From: Paenibacillus sp. J45TS6
GTDB taxonomy: Bacteria; Bacillota; Bacilli; Paenibacillales; Paenibacillaceae
Reading direction: 5' to 3'
Assembly: GCF_018403285.1 (NCBI RefSeq)
Contig: NZ_BOSJ01000010.1
Location: 114,307 to 178,306, forward strand
Length of the DNA stretch: 64,000 nucleotides
Part shown: piece after piece, positions 1 to 7,129 of the stretch
Layout: each line of letters opens with the position of its first letter
Numbering within the stretch: the first letter of the stretch is position 1
The notes under the pieces: generated by a model
Databases searched by the model: none
What the model saw: the letters and a program-made list of their open reading frames with translations, nothing else
Told to the model about the DNA's origin: nothing
Position numbers and translations under genes: made by a program

Positions 1-207
1 ATTGTAAAGCCGCTCATAAAATTTATAGATACGGTGGAATGGAAGAAAAATGAGACAGATCATATTACTATTTTGATTCCGCAGTTTATTACAAAACATT
101 GGTGGCAGTATGTTCTTCATAATCAAACCAGCCTGCTGCTTCGAGCTTATCTTTTCCGGCATAAGGACGTCGTCATTTCTACAGTGACTTATCATCTTGA
201 TAAATAA
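1..207 (+). CDS. C-terminal end of an APC-type permease (KimA/YdaO-like), cut by window edge
   Basis: Reading frame 1 is open from the first base to a TAA at 205-207, giving 68 residues. The tail contains LIPQFITKHWWQYVLHNQTS followed by a short hydrophobic stretch and KDVVISTVTYHL. I associate this pattern with the cytosolic C-terminus of KimA/YdaO-like amino-acid/potassium APC transporters. The start and all membrane helices lie outside the window, so the family is inferred from the tail only. A hairpin terminator follows directly. Confidence 0.55.
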   Translation: MVKPLIKFIDTVEWKKNETDHITILIPQFITKHWWQYVLHNQTSLLLRAYLFRHKDVVISTVTYHLDK

Positions 208-221
208 TACGGAGGGAAGAA

Positions 222-250
222 GCCGTCTCTTAGGAGGCGGTTTTCTTTTT
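222..250 (+). terminator. Rho-independent terminator of the permease gene
   Basis: A GCCGTCTC / GAGGCGG stem with a short loop is followed by TTTTCTTTTT, 15 bp after the permease stop codon. Confidence 0.75.
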
Positions 251-336
251 AATAAGGAGGATTCGATAATCAAAGCTAAATATGTTACTCTTTAAGGTAG
301 CATTTGATTACTAAGTAACTAAAGGTGGATTTGTCT

Positions 337-726
337 TTGAAACGAGAGAAAAACAAAAAAAATATACTCACTTTTGTAAAAGAAAATAAGGAACTTGAAG
401 TACCGATCAAAGCAACAGGTTCTTTGAACTGGGTTGGCTCTTTTCGCCTACTTAATGCATATCGAAAAGTAAAACCTACGCGTATGATTCTGCCTGCGCT
501 CATTATATTGTATTTTATTTTGGCTCAGATGATCATAATGTTCTTCTCCATCCTGGTGTCCACGTCATTTTTCCCAGCCTTTCTGGTAGGTTTTGCGGTA
601 TGGGCACTGTTGAACAAATATTTAATCTGGGTGCTAAAAGAAACTACGGTCAGAACGGTGATCAAAGAAGGATATACACCTCTTGAAAATGCAGACAAGC
701 AGTACGTAGATTCTCTGTATCTATAA
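337..726 (+). CDS. Small membrane protein of unknown function
   Basis: I do not recognise the family. The protein has a lysine-rich N-terminus and two adjacent hydrophobic segments around residues 52-72 and 74-92 (ILPALIILYFILAQMIIMFF, then FPAFLVGFAVWALL), followed by a polar C-terminal tail, so it is probably a two-helix membrane protein with cytosolic ends. The frame is open from a GTG at 325, but the Shine-Dalgarno-like AAAGGTGG at 321-328 is correctly spaced only for the TTG at 337, which gives 129 residues. It is monocistronic and ends in a strong terminator. Confidence 0.6.
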   Translation: MKREKNKKNILTFVKENKELEVPIKATGSLNWVGSFRLLNAYRKVKPTRMILPALIILYFILAQMIIMFFSILVSTSFFPAFLVGFAVWALLNKYLIWVLKETTVRTVIKEGYTPLENADKQYVDSLYL

Positions 727-753
727 TTTTGATGTGTCACATAGCTGTTACTC

Positions 754-787
754 AAAAAACCGTCATGTACGGTTTTTTTGTTTTTTA
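754..787 (+). terminator. Terminator after the small membrane protein gene
   Basis: AAAAAACCGT CATGT ACGGTTTTTTT is a short perfect stem with a U-run, 28 bp after the stop codon. Confidence 0.8.
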
Positions 788-840
788 TAAACCAAGATAA
801 GCAAAATAACCCATTTTAATGTAGATTTATAGTAGAATAG

Positions 841-880
841 TAGTGGTAGTTACTAGATTTATAGTTAATTACCACCACTA
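841..880. promoter_or_regulatory. Inverted repeat in front of the GH18 gene
   Basis: TAGTGGTAGTTA at 841-852 is mirrored by a right arm ending ACCACCACTA at 880. Seven outer bases pair perfectly and the inner pairs are mismatched. It sits between an AT-rich promoter-like stretch and the ribosome binding site, so it could be an operator or a 5' UTR hairpin. No T-run follows, so it is not a terminator. Confidence 0.4.
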
Positions 881-900
881 CAGAAGAATGGGGAAAACAT

Positions 901-2151
901 ATGAGACCATGGGGAAAATTAATTTTAAGCTGTGCCATACTACTAGGAGGTACTGTAGGAAGTACCGGTATTCCTTCCACTTATGCAGCAACGAATCAAG
1001 TAAAAATAGTGCTGGACGGTTACTCACTTCCGTTCCCAGTAGCACCTGTCGTTATTAGCGGAACAACAATGGTTCCTTTCAGAGCTATTTCTGAAGCCCT
1101 CGGTATTAATGTACAGTGGAATCAGAAACTTAAAAAAATTACAGCAACGAAACAGACTGATGAAGGAAGTAAAGTCGTAGAACTCACAATGGGAAGTAAG
1201 ACAGCTAAAGTAAATGGACAAAATGTACCCCTTACTCTCGCACCAAGGACCATCAGTAATACAACCATGATCCCGCTTAGCTTTTTCAGTCAGCAGTTTG
1301 GAGCAGCCGTCGGCTGGAATCAAGCCGCAAAGACCGTGTCCATCACTTCTCCAAGAGAAGAAATGTATACACTGGGATTCTATGCTCTTCGCTCTTATGA
1401 TGAAATCAAGTATCTGCCAAGCCTGGATGCTGCCGCTTTCGGTTGGGGTCGAATTGACCGGGAAGGAAACTTCACAACCACAGGTGACGAATATAAATGG
1501 CCTTCTTCACTAGGAGATATCACAGGAGAGAGTATTGTACAAGAAGCACAGAGTGTGGGGACAACTTCTTCTTTCATGGTATATGCCTTAGATGGGCAGC
1601 TTGAGCTTACGAAGAATCTGGAAGATAAGCAGCTTCAAGCTAAGACAATTGAGGGTATCGTGACTACGGCGGTAGAAAAAGGATTTAAAGGAATTACACT
1701 TGATTTCGAAGGGCTTGGACTCACTGGTGATTCTGCCAAGGTGAAAAGTGATTACAATGCTTTTGTCAAAGCGATTGCTACACGGGCTCACTCGGAAGGA
1801 CTTACCTTAACTCTTGCTCTCCATCCAATTAACAGTTCCTACAAAGGCTACGACTACAAAACGCTAGGAAATCTGGCTGATGAACTTATTATCATGGCAT
1901 ATGCCTTCGAAAATGAAAAAGGACCCGAACCTCTTGCCAAGGTAGACGAAGCGATTCGCCTTGCACTGAAAGAGACAAGTAAAGATAAACTGCTCCTTGG
2001 TATTTCCAGAGGCAGTGAAGATGCAGCAAGCATTAATAGTAAGATTGGTCTTGCCAAACGGTACGATCTCAAAGGAATAGCACTGTGGAGACTAGGCATT
2101 ATTGGTCCTGCGGCTTGGACTGAGATGAATAAGTCCATTGTACTTGACTAA
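901..2151 (+). CDS. Secreted stalk-domain GH18-type glycoside hydrolase
   Basis: Residues 1-29 form a signal peptide ending in an Ala-rich cleavage site. Residues about 34-150 are two copies of the copper-amine-oxidase N-like 'stalk' motif (TMVPFRAISEALGINVQW and TMIPLSFFSQQFGAAVGW). The rest is a TIM barrel of the GH18 type with FKGITLDFEG at 262-271, where Glu270 would be the general acid. This layout is common in Paenibacillus wall enzymes related to spore-lytic and chitinase-like GH18 proteins. The substrate, chitin or peptidoglycan N-acetylglucosaminyl bonds, cannot be told from sequence. ATG at 901 is preceded by GGGGA. The gene stands alone between terminators. Confidence 0.85.
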   Translation: MRPWGKLILSCAILLGGTVGSTGIPSTYAATNQVKIVLDGYSLPFPVAPVVISGTTMVPFRAISEALGINVQWNQKLKKITATKQTDEGSKVVELTMGSKTAKVNGQNVPLTLAPRTISNTTMIPLSFFSQQFGAAVGWNQAAKTVSITSPREEMYTLGFYALRSYDEIKYLPSLDAAAFGWGRIDREGNFTTTGDEYKWPSSLGDITGESIVQEAQSVGTTSSFMVYALDGQLELTKNLEDKQLQAKTIEGIVTTAVEKGFKGITLDFEGLGLTGDSAKVKSDYNAFVKAIATRAHSEGLTLTLALHPINSSYKGYDYKTLGNLADELIIMAYAFENEKGPEPLAKVDEAIRLALKETSKDKLLLGISRGSEDAASINSKIGLAKRYDLKGIALWRLGIIGPAAWTEMNKSIVLD

Positions 2152-2181
2152 TTAAACTCATTCTTCATATAAGTAAGCTAA

Positions 2182-2221
2182 AGAACACAGCCCCTTGTTT
2201 GTGAGGTTGTGTTCTTTTTAT
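2182..2221 (+). terminator. Terminator after the GH18 gene
   Basis: AGAACACAGCC and GGTTGTGTTCT form an 11-bp stem (one wobble) followed by TTTTTATTG. Confidence 0.85.
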
Positions 2222-2387
2222 TGTTATGGAATGAATCGATTTCATTATACCTTTTAATAAGTGAAGAAATTGAAATTTCTTTCATCGGTAAATATTTGGA
2301 ACTTGTTTTTCCTGAATTTAACTGATCATTTCTATAAACATCCTATATAATATGGAAACAAACGATTTTTAGAAAGAGGGATGAGAC

Positions 2388-2765
2388 ATGGGTTTTTTTG
2401 ATGGATTGCTAGGAAATGCTTCTCAAGTCAATTTAAATGAAATACAGAAGGAGTTTGCTCCTTTGCTTGCTCCAAATGAACAAATTGAGCGTGCGTACAA
2501 ATTAATAAGGGATATGTTTATTTTTACGAATAAGCGTCTGATTATTGTCGATAAACAAGGATTAACAGGGAGAAAAGTGGAGTATCATTCAATTCCATAT
2601 AAAAGTATCTCGCATTATTCCATTGAGACGGCAGGGCATTTCGATATGGAAGCTGAGCTGAAAATCTATATCTCCAGCAGTACGGTACCGATTCAGAAAA
2701 ACTTTAATAAAAGTACAAATATTTATGAAGTACAAAGTGTATTGTCCTATTATATTTTGAATTAA
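2388..2765 (+). CDS. Bacterial PH-domain protein (PF08000-type)
   Basis: This 125-residue protein matches the small bacterial pleckstrin-homology family. An N-terminal helix MGFFDGLLGNASQ is followed by LAPNEQIERAYKLIRDMFIF, then TNKRLIIVDKQGLTGRKVEY and IPYKSISHYSIETAG, which are the core beta-strand signatures. It has no signal peptide or membrane helix, so it is cytosolic. Members are abundant in Bacillales and have no settled role. GGGATGAG precedes the ATG. The next gene starts 62 bp downstream, with no terminator visible in between. Confidence 0.85.
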   Translation: MGFFDGLLGNASQVNLNEIQKEFAPLLAPNEQIERAYKLIRDMFIFTNKRLIIVDKQGLTGRKVEYHSIPYKSISHYSIETAGHFDMEAELKIYISSSTVPIQKNFNKSTNIYEVQSVLSYYILN

Positions 2766-2827
2766 ATGAAACAAGCAGATATCAGTCATCATGGACAGTC
2801 AGGAGCGAGAAAATTAGTTCGATTGAA

Positions 2828-3430
2828 ATGTTAAACCATATACTCTTTGCAGCAAGCGTGGTCTTCGTTTGCTGCATCGTTAGTATTTTTTGTATTTGGC
2901 TAAGTAGAGGTATGTTAAAGCTCTATAGAATTGTTAGAAGAGTAAGAATCAGTCAAGTGTATCTAGAACCACAGGAACGTTTGAGGCTAGGAGAGTGGGC
3001 TGAACTGTTTTTATATGGGACAGCTATATTAACTCTTTTATTTTTTTGTATCATTCGAATTGTTATCGTTTTTCTAGGACCTGAAGATGCGATGGTTCTA
3101 CCTGAATCTGAAAGTCTAACATATAGAGATATTGTATTGTACTTCTTCAATGGACGCAGAAATGAACTTGGGTGGAATCATTACATTGCGATTAGTTTAA
3201 ATTCTTTAGGTGCTTTCTTTTTTGTTATCTTACTCATTATCTTGATTCTTAAATTGGCGTTAGCTATATCTGATAAATTGAGAAAAGAGCGATCCTTTCG
3301 TAGTGGAAAAGGAATGAGATTGTTAGGTAAAGAAGAAAGCAGGATAAGTACGAAATTTGTAAGTATATTCGTTTTTTTATCCGGGATTTTTCGTTATACA
3401 AGCCAACTATTTCTTTACTGGTATGAATAG
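2828..3430 (+). CDS. Membrane protein of unknown function
   Basis: The protein is 200 residues long with three clear hydrophobic segments, around residues 4-26, 58-82 and 124-148, and a weaker one near 178-195. Basic cytosolic loops (RIVRRVRISQ, RKERSFRSGKGMR) separate them. I do not recognise the family. The start is an ATG with a weak ribosome binding site. Residues about 107-133 resemble a stretch of the following short gene, so the two may be tandem paralogues. Confidence 0.6.
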   Translation: MLNHILFAASVVFVCCIVSIFCIWLSRGMLKLYRIVRRVRISQVYLEPQERLRLGEWAELFLYGTAILTLLFFCIIRIVIVFLGPEDAMVLPESESLTYRDIVLYFFNGRRNELGWNHYIAISLNSLGAFFFVILLIILILKLALAISDKLRKERSFRSGKGMRLLGKEESRISTKFVSIFVFLSGIFRYTSQLFLYWYE

Positions 3431-3464
3431 ATAAAAGTAAGATGCCTCTTAGTACAGTCATCAA

Positions 3465-3803
3465 ATGAAGGGAAAATGGATTTTGGATAATGACGCAAGG
3501 ACAGGGTTTACAGTAACATTGCAACGTATCATAAGCGGAGATCTGAGCGAAATCATGTGGAATGATTATATAGCTCTAGCCTTATACTTGGTGGGCGCGA
3601 TCTGGCTTATTTCTTCTCTATATGTAGATATCAGACGGTTCTTTAAGCGAAGAATGAAAAAGCGTCAAGGTAGGAGTGAAAGGGACATCTTCTCAAGAAG
3701 ATGGGAACAACATGCACGGGCGCGTAAGTCGTGTGGATATATAGAGCCTGGGATACTCATCGCGGTTGCCTTTTTGTTTAGAGATTGGTATACCCTTTTC
3801 TAA
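3465..3803 (+). CDS. Possible truncated paralogue of the preceding membrane protein
   Basis: The 112 residues have one strong hydrophobic segment (YIALALYLVGAIWLISSLYV) followed by a very basic stretch. The part around ISGDLSEIMWNDYIALAL lines up with FNGRRNELGWNHYIAISL in the upstream gene. The N-terminal two helices of that gene are missing and no convincing ribosome binding site precedes the ATG. It may be a degenerate duplicate and may not be expressed. Confidence 0.4.
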   Translation: MKGKWILDNDARTGFTVTLQRIISGDLSEIMWNDYIALALYLVGAIWLISSLYVDIRRFFKRRMKKRQGRSERDIFSRRWEQHARARKSCGYIEPGILIAVAFLFRDWYTLF

Positions 3804-3867
3804 ATGGATATTGTCTATAGCATTTATTGTGATTTGATATTATACTGTAAAAAATATACATATGTTT

Positions 3868-4135
3868 GTGATGATGGGTCTCGTTATTCGGAAGTGAATC
3901 TACAGAGAACTGCCGGTATGCTGAGAGGCAGGATGATGGCCGAAGAACTGCTCACCCCGGAGCAAGAGTGGATCATATTGTCATAATGATTGATACTCCG
4001 TCTAACCAGCGTTAACTGGTCTTTAAGATGTGGTGAGATATAAGATGTAGACTGTCTATATTTCATCACAAAGAAGAGTGGTACCGCGTCAGACTTTGCC
4101 TGTCGCCTCTTTTGAGGCGGCGGGCTTTTTATTTT
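3868..4135 (+). ncRNA. T-box leader, leucine-type specifier
   Basis: This is a tRNA-sensing leader. Stem I begins near GATGATGGGTCTCG, the distal AGAGAACTGCCGG / GAGAGGCAG region lies at 3905-3932, and the specifier loop reads GAACTGCTCACC at 3945-3956. Aligned with the alanine T-box at 57 kb, the specifier is CTC (3951-3953); one register upstream it is CTG. Both are leucine codons. The antiterminator T-box motif AGAGTGGTACCGCG lies at 4074-4087. The terminator is a GC-rich stem (GCCTGTCGCCTC / GAGGCGGCGGGC) at 4098-4128 with a T-run. It controls the methyltransferase gene that starts 20 bp later. Confidence 0.85.
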
Positions 4136-4155
4136 CGATAAGGGAGGCAGTTGCT

Positions 4156-4977
4156 ATGAGTCATATTATTGATTACTATTCCCGCTTTGATGAATGGGGA
4201 AGGCTTGACCGCGAACCACACGAGTTTATCGTGAACATGCATTTTATAAATAAGTATTTACCGTAGCAGGGACATCTGCTGGATAACGGAGCAGGACCAG
4301 GAAAATATGCAATGAAGCTCGCACAGGAAGGATACCGGATTAGTTTATCTGATTTGACGCCTGCTCTTGTAGAAATCGCGCGAGAGCAAGCAAAGAAGCT
4401 GCACTTGGAGTCTTCCTTTACTGGTTTTCACGTTCAGAATGCGACAGATTTACATGAGCTAACAGATAACTCATTTGATGCAAGTCTGATGCTTGGACCT
4501 ATGTATCATCTTCAAAGCGAAGAAGAAAGGATGGCAGCAGTCCAGGAACTATATAGAGTGACGAAAGAAGAAGGGATCGTATTTGTCGCTTTCCAATCCC
4601 GTACGAGGATGCTGTTCAATTCACTCCAGAATCCCGTGCATTGGAAGCCGAATCATACGATGGAAGGGATCGAAGCGTTTTTAACCAGCAGCAGCTTTAC
4701 ACATGATGAACCAGGCAGATTTACGGGTGCTTACTACTATGGTGTGGAAGAAATTCAACCTTTTATGGAAAGTAACGGATTCAGTACAATTGAACTGATT
4801 GGTTCAACCAGTATCGGGGGATTACTGGACGCAAATGCACAAGAATACTGGAAAGAGCAGGGGGAAGAAGCTTATCAGAAGTTTATATCCATTATGATTC
4901 AAACGGCAGCTGACCCTTCGATCCTTGGCGTATCTTCCCACTTACTTTATATAGGACGTAAAAACAAAATGAAATAG
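4156..4977 (+). pseudogene. SAM-dependent methyltransferase interrupted by an in-frame TAG
   Basis: One frame reads from ATG 4156 (AGGGAGG at 4141-4147) to 4977, 273 sense codons if codon 37 (TAG, 4264-4266) is read through. N-terminal to the stop is MSHIIDYYSRFDEWGRL. Immediately after it comes the class I methyltransferase SAM-binding motif LLDNGAGPGKYAMKLA, then LMLGPMYHL and HLLYIGRK. The stop therefore removes the SAM-binding fold from any normal product. A downstream restart at ATG 4312 would lack motif I. The family is abundant in Firmicutes with unknown substrate. The leucine T-box in front implies regulation by leucine charging. Mutation and sequencing error are both possible. Confidence 0.8.
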
Positions 4978-4992
4978 GAACGTTTTCCTGAT

Positions 4993-5691
4993 TTATATTT
5001 TTTCTTGTGAAGCACGCTGAGCAGGAGATACACACATCATAATAAAGACAATAAGAAGAAGACCGCTAGCAACCCATACAGCTTGATCTTCTAGATGATA
5101 CGTAGCAAATGTTCCGATAAAAGCCCCGCCTAAAAATGAACTGATGATTGTGGCAAACTTTTTAAATTGAACGGTTGCAGATTGATCTTTACGAAACAAA
5201 GAAATATAGAGGGCTCTAGATGCTGTATATAAATTCCCTGTTGTTACCGTCGTATTATAAGTCCACCCCTCTAGAGAACGAAAGGTCGAGATTTGTAGAG
5301 AGCCGACAAATACAATTAGGATCGTTACAATCATGTTAGGAACGGACGCAGGAAGAAACCCGACGCCGAAAAGAACGAGAATCTCTAGCAAAAGTACAGC
5401 TCTCGAAGGATCTAATAATTTCCGTATGATCCAGGGATGATTGAGCATTTGCGCGACGAATACTCCGGTTATAAAGGCTGCAATAGGTGGAATGCGTACA
5501 AGAGCTTCATGCACGTTCCCCTTGGCAGCCTCGATACCGAGAAGAACCATATTCCCTGTCTGGGCGGTAGAGAATACCCCATCCCTGCCAATGTATGTAT
5601 AAGCATCAAGATAACCTGCGACGAGTGATAATAAAGCACCGATATAAACCGATTCTGGAGTTAATTTCAGTGTTTTTCGTTTACTGTACAT
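4993..5691 (-). CDS. YoaK/DUF1275 family membrane protein
   Basis: The protein is 232 residues with about six hydrophobic segments. It has the family's signature GYLDAYTYIGRDGVFSTAQTG near the N-terminus and a second half with TYNTTVTTGNL, which fits DUF1275 (YoaK). The family is described as integral membrane proteins of unknown transport role. AAAGGAAG precedes ATG 5691. It converges on the methyltransferase gene with only 15 bp between the stop codons. Confidence 0.88.
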   Translation of the reverse strand: MYSKRKTLKLTPESVYIGALLSLVAGYLDAYTYIGRDGVFSTAQTGNMVLLGIEAAKGNVHEALVRIPPIAAFITGVFVAQMLNHPWIIRKLLDPSRAVLLLEILVLFGVGFLPASVPNMIVTILIVFVGSLQISTFRSLEGWTYNTTVTTGNLYTASRALYISLFRKDQSATVQFKKFATIISSFLGGAFIGTFATYHLEDQAVWVASGLLLIVFIMMCVSPAQRASQEKI

Positions 5692-5764
5692 ATTAGACTT
5701 CCTTTATCATTTACTTGTCTTCAAGATGCCTAATCTGTCCTTATTTTATTCACTTTAGAATGAT

Positions 5765-6064
5765 TTAGGCTTGATACCTCGTAAGGTCAATTCGCTTCGA
5801 AAGATGGAGCTCAACACCTTCGCTCTCAAGTAAACTTTGCTGTAGCAAACGGTGTCCTTCATCACTCATCGAAATTTCCCCCTGCTTATTCACTACCCGA
5901 TGCCACGGAAGACTATATTTTTCACTCATGGAATGTAGGATTCGTACGACTTGTCTTGCTCCCCGGGGACTGCCTGCCAAAGCGGCTACTTGGCCATAGG
6001 TCATCACTTTTCCTTCTGGAATCGATTGTATGATATCGATTACTCTTGCTGTAAAAGGCTGCAT
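5765..6064 (-). CDS. Alkyltransferase-like (ATL) protein
   Basis: The 99 residues match the DNA-binding domain of O6-alkylguanine-DNA alkyltransferases (IPEGKVMTYGQVAALAG, SPRGARQVVRIL). The alkyl-accepting cysteine of the PCHRV motif is replaced by tryptophan (PWHRVV, Trp54), which defines alkyltransferase-like proteins. These bind O6-alkylguanine and are known to hand lesions to nucleotide excision repair rather than repair them directly. The frame is open further upstream, but GAAGGAGAG is spaced correctly for ATG 6064, giving the usual family length. Confidence 0.9.
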   Translation of the reverse strand: MQPFTARVIDIIQSIPEGKVMTYGQVAALAGSPRGARQVVRILHSMSEKYSLPWHRVVNKQGEISMSDEGHRLLQQSLLESEGVELHLSKRIDLTRYQA

Positions 6065-6244
6065 ACTATAAACTCTCCTTCTCTTAAGTCTCATGTATTT
6101 TAGTATAGCAGAAGATATAGAAGTTGAATAAAGTACGAGTTCCCCCTTCGTTAATTTCAAAATCCTGGTTCAATATATAGTAAATTGAATAATAAGGTTT
6201 ATAGCCTTAATAGGATGGTTGATGTACAAGGGAGGGAATTACCC

Positions 6245-6796
6245 ATGATTTTGAAAAAGAAGAACGGGGTTTATTTAGCAGGTGCAGTTATCATTCTTAT
6301 GATCATTCTTGTTTATTTTATAAGTAGGCCTGCAGGGTTGTATGGGAACGATCAAGAGTCTATTGAGAAGATTCTTCAATCTGAGCAAGTGTTTCAAAAT
6401 ACAGAAATAGAAATTTTAGAAATCAAAGATATCTATAATAGAAGGGTGGTTGCTTTTCTAAGCGATCAAGATCCTGCTTATGCTGAATTCAGAAAAGATG
6501 AGAAGGGGAATTATCTTCTTTCTAAGTTTCAAGATCGAAATGGGGAAGCTTTGTCTTCTTTTCTTATTCAAGAATTTGAAGATCAAGACGAAGTTCATGC
6601 CGCATCCATGTTGTATATTGCGAATCAAGATAACACGATCTCGAAGCTTGAACTTACCGTAAATGAAGACCAAGTATTCGAGCGGGAGTTCGAGGTGAAT
6701 CAGAAAGCTGTGGAATGGATTGAACTTCCGGAGTCTAATGAGTTTCAGTTCAAGTATAGATATTATGATGAGAATGGCAAACCGTTAAATGAATAA
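6245..6796 (+). CDS. Single-pass membrane-anchored protein of unknown function
   Basis: A basic start (MILKKKNG) is followed by one hydrophobic helix at residues 9-27 and a hydrophilic domain of about 150 residues, rich in Glu and Asp and likely extracytoplasmic. I do not recognise the family. AGGGAGG at 6230-6236 fixes the start at ATG 6245 (183 residues) rather than the upstream TTG at 6185. It is monocistronic and closed by a terminator. Confidence 0.6.
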   Translation: MILKKKNGVYLAGAVIILMIILVYFISRPAGLYGNDQESIEKILQSEQVFQNTEIEILEIKDIYNRRVVAFLSDQDPAYAEFRKDEKGNYLLSKFQDRNGEALSSFLIQEFEDQDEVHAASMLYIANQDNTISKLELTVNEDQVFEREFEVNQKAVEWIELPESNEFQFKYRYYDENGKPLNE

Positions 6797-6800
6797 AGAC

Positions 6801-6836
6801 AAAACTCTCTGCTCCGTTGAAGCAGGGAGTTTTTTT
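6801..6836 (+). terminator. Terminator after the anchored protein gene
   Basis: AAAACTCTCTGCT and AGCAGGGAGTTTTTTT form a long stem with U-tail. Confidence 0.85.
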
Positions 6837-6901
6837 GATAAGAAGGTAAAATTACAAAATTATGGGTTGACTGGATGTGAAAACAAACGGTAATATATTG
6901 G

Positions 6902-6915
6902 TGCAAACGGTTTCA
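6902..6915. promoter_or_regulatory. cre-like operator 1 upstream of pullulanase
   Basis: TGCAAACGGTTTCA matches the CcpA/LacI-family palindrome (TGNNANCGNTNNCA) at all fixed positions. It lies 215 bp before the pullulanase start and fits glucose repression or a maltose-type LacI repressor. Confidence 0.6.
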
Positions 6916-7062
6916 TTATGGAGTGGAGCAGAAACATAGATATAGAAGTGAAAACCCTATACTGTTCTTAATAAAAAGTAGAGGAGATGAGGTGATAGCC
7001 TTCTTTCAGAGATGTCAGATCATTCTGAAACTCGACACATAAGGGCAATGGTTGTCGTTTTG

Positions 7063-7076
7063 TGCAAACGTTTCCA
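7063..7076. promoter_or_regulatory. cre-like operator 2 upstream of pullulanase
   Basis: TGCAAACGTTTCCA is a second CcpA/LacI-type palindrome, 161 bp from the first and 54 bp before the start codon. Paired operators suggest DNA looping or repression within the transcribed leader. Confidence 0.65.
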
Positions 7077-7129
7077 CAAAAGAAATATGCTTTTAATAAC
7101 TGAATAAATCAAACGAAGGAGGACTTTTT

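Noticed and set aside
3804-3986. 60-codon open frame
   Set aside because: It lies inside the T-box leader (stem I and specifier loop) and its translation looks random.
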